In this document: in pieces, positions 62,033 to 64,000 of the stretch
How positions within the stretch are numbered: position 1 is the stretch's first letter
Layout of the letters: the number at the start of each line of letters is the position of its first letter
From: Aptenodytes patagonicus
Taxonomy: Eukaryota > Chordata > Aves > Sphenisciformes > Spheniscidae
Length of the DNA stretch: 64,000 bases
Direction: 5' to 3'
NCBI RefSeq assembly: GCF_965638725.1
Contig: NC_134958.1
Coordinates: 16,495,464-16,559,463, forward strand
Notes under the pieces: model-generated
Database searches by the model: none
What the model was told of the DNA's origin: nothing
Seen by the model: the letters and a program-made list of their open reading frames with translations, nothing else
Position numbers and translations under genes: made by a program

Positions 62033-63941
62033 GTACCAGTAAAAGCTGAGCTGGGAGAACTATATTAGGGACATAGGAATTATTCTGCATACCTGAAGGA
62101 AACAGATGCATCAGTTCCACCAGGGACCATCCTGCAGATGACAGAAAAGAATCTAACAGATAAAAAGCAACTAAAATTAAATTGGAAGGTTAAGAATTTT
62201 GGACAAATTTGTTATTTCGTTTCCACCTGATTCTAGTTGGAACTGCAAACATACTGAAGCACCACAAGAAATGCTGCCCTGCCCTTGTGGTATCTCTTGT
62301 GATTTCTGGGAAGCTTCCAGTGTGTTCTGAAGTTCAGGGTCTGATATACCAGGAAATACACACAAAAATAGGTTGATGTGAACATTCCAGGTCAGTTCAG
62401 CATGGCAGACTAGGAAAGTTGAGCTGGTAAGGGTGGGTGAACATCTCCCAGGATGGTTTTAGAAAATGAACCATTATGACAGAGGTTGTATAACCAATTG
62501 CAAAGATCTTATGATAACCAATTATTTTAATTGTCCCGAAAAGGTCTGTCCAGCTAGGGTGGCAGCTACAAAATGCACATGGGGCAGAGCCTGTCCCCAT
62601 AAATAAGTCTATACCTGTGTAAGAGTAATAGTATTAGGTTTGTTAATAAAAACCAAAATAATCCCTACCTCCACTCCCAAAAAGCCCTTGTCCAGGACTA
62701 AGTAAATTGCAAAGCTGCTAATAAAAGAAGCAATAAAGGTGAAAGATTGTGAAGGAAGTATGCTTAGGACAAAATGAACATTCATTTTAAGGAATAATTC
62801 TCCCTACATTTCAACAAATGTGCCCCAAAAAGTGGCTACAACACAGAGCACTACCTCAGGACTGCACAGCACCACAGAAGAGTCATCTACTGAAAAGCTA
62901 GAATAACTACTGCATAAAGTTAGAATTCACTATACTTAGAATATAAACACTATAATTACATAGCAGCATAATTACAGTTAATTACCTGAAAGGTTAGGAA
63001 AGAACTTGTGCAAAATAAAGGAAACTCTTCCTTCAGTTAATGGAAGGTTTTGCTAATATATTTGTCAGGTCCAGGTAGAAGAAAATGTATTTCTCTTTTA
63101 AAAAATAACATGCCCTTTATGTGAATCCATAGCAGAAAATTACGGGAGTTATTAAACTCACTGTAGAGGGGTAATAGATGGCTCTAATTCAAAGTGAACC
63201 GAGTAGAGAGTGACTTTTGCTGCTTGCAATGCCAGTTGTTTAGTCTAGGCAGTCTCCCATAAATCTGAACAAAATCCATGACGCTGCTGCAAAACGCAAT
63301 GAAAAAGAAAGAGGACAAATAGCTTCACTTTCATTTCTAACAACTGACCCAGCCCTCATGGAAAACATGTGATATCTCCAGCTGATAGCTACAGGAGCCC
63401 GAGAAGCAAGCAATATCCACCAGAACTCAACACAGTTGCATGTGGACTATCTATTACCAGATATACACTTTTCCACAAAAAAGAACACCACAAAACCAAA
63501 AAAAAAATCTGCCAAACAGCCAAGCCTGAAATGTCAATTTAATCATTAAATGCAATCGCAACAATGTACCATCTGCAATAGCAGATGCAGTGCAAAAAAT
63601 GGATCAATAGAAAATACCTGTGAAGTATAGAACAGAGGTAGTTGCCCATTGCTGCCGATAACAGCAGCCAATGTGTTCTCCACATTCAATATGATTATAA
63701 ATTCTCATACCGTCTGTGTTGTCCACATTGCACTAGGAACATTCAAAATATGCAAGACAACAATCATAGCACTGAACTAAAATTGAGGGGCGGGGGGGTT
63801 CTTTCAAGTTTTCTTTGGCTTTCTTTTCTTCAGTTAGCTCAGTATAAGGTTGTGGGGGTTTTTTCCTATAATTAAATCATCGTAAACAATCTTCTGTCAC
63901 TTTTTACTGGCTTGTCACACTCATAATGTTGATGGAAGTGA
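62033..63941. other. Unique sequence, no gene seen
   Basis: Short chance frames only. A G-rich run GGGGCGGGGGGG lies near 63787-63798 and another G run near 63853-63857. The window ends shortly after the microsatellite that follows. Confidence 0.5.
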
Positions 63942-63969
63942 TTTTTTTCTTTCTTTCTTTCTTTCTTTC
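63942..63969 (+). repeat. (CTTT)n microsatellite
   Basis: A T run leads into about five CTTT repeats. It abuts the hairpin arms at 63967-63991. Polypyrimidine runs of this kind can form triplex DNA and often vary in length between individuals. Confidence 0.9.
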
Positions 63970-63991
63970 GGTTAAGGTAAACTTAACCGAA
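63967..63991. repeat. Perfect 10-bp inverted repeat next to the microsatellite
   Basis: TTCGGTTAAG (63967-63976) and CTTAACCGAA (63982-63991) pair perfectly around loop GTAAA. The CpG-containing arms stand out from AT-rich surroundings. It lies 9 bp from the end of the window, so the right context is not visible. Confidence 0.8.
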
Positions 63992-64000
63992 TTACTAAGA

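Noticed and set aside
1..64000. CRISPR arrays, rRNA, phage or bacterial defence systems
   Set aside because: The window is vertebrate nuclear DNA. The only regular array is the 21-22 bp minisatellite, which has no spacers.

Overview
This window looks like gene-poor nuclear DNA from a bird. The evidence is three CR1 LINE copies. Two end in the avian/archosaur CR1 tail (copies of ATTCTATG) and the third carries the GGTTGGAAGAGACC-type 3' end that is common in birds. Worn MIR-type SINEs and short palindromic elements of the kind scattered through amniote genomes sit among them. The background is AT-rich, with no bacterial-style operons, rRNA, tRNA or CRISPR. A crocodilian or turtle source is less likely but not excluded by eye. 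Species and chromosome cannot be named from the sequence.

Layout. 1-1.2 kb: a degenerate minisatellite with a 21-22 bp period that carries seven TTCNNNGAA palindromes, followed by a perfect 12-bp hairpin. 1.2-9.1 kb: unique AT-rich DNA with one old palindromic element, one MIR and a weak CTCF-like site. 9.1-10.1 kb: the first 5'-truncated CR1, with an open reverse-transcriptase tail, followed by a short orphan ATG frame. 10.3-37.6 kb: mostly unique DNA with two MIRs, two palindromic elements, small tandem duplications and the longest non-transposon reading frame (172 codons, probably chance). 37.6-37.8 kb: an older CR1 fragment on the minus strand. 40.8 kb: the best host-gene signal, an exon-like block with a strong acceptor, a signal-peptide start and a good donor. 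44.6-45.8 kb: the second long CR1, nearly the same sequence as the first but broken by a frameshift. 45.8-64 kb: AT-rich unique DNA with homopolymer tracts, one MIR, homeodomain-type motif clusters and two perfect hairpins.

How it fits together. I see no complete host gene. The simplest reading is a gene desert, or a long 5' intron, around the first coding exon of a secreted protein that I could not identify. The two long CR1s belong to one fairly young subfamily. Comparing them shows a probable template-switch mutation in the first and two deletions in the second. Nearly all other open reading frames are short, overlap on both strands, lack splice context and look like chance frames. I saw no convincing new biological system. 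The items most worth checking are the STAT-like minisatellite, the signal-peptide exon and the template-switch scar.
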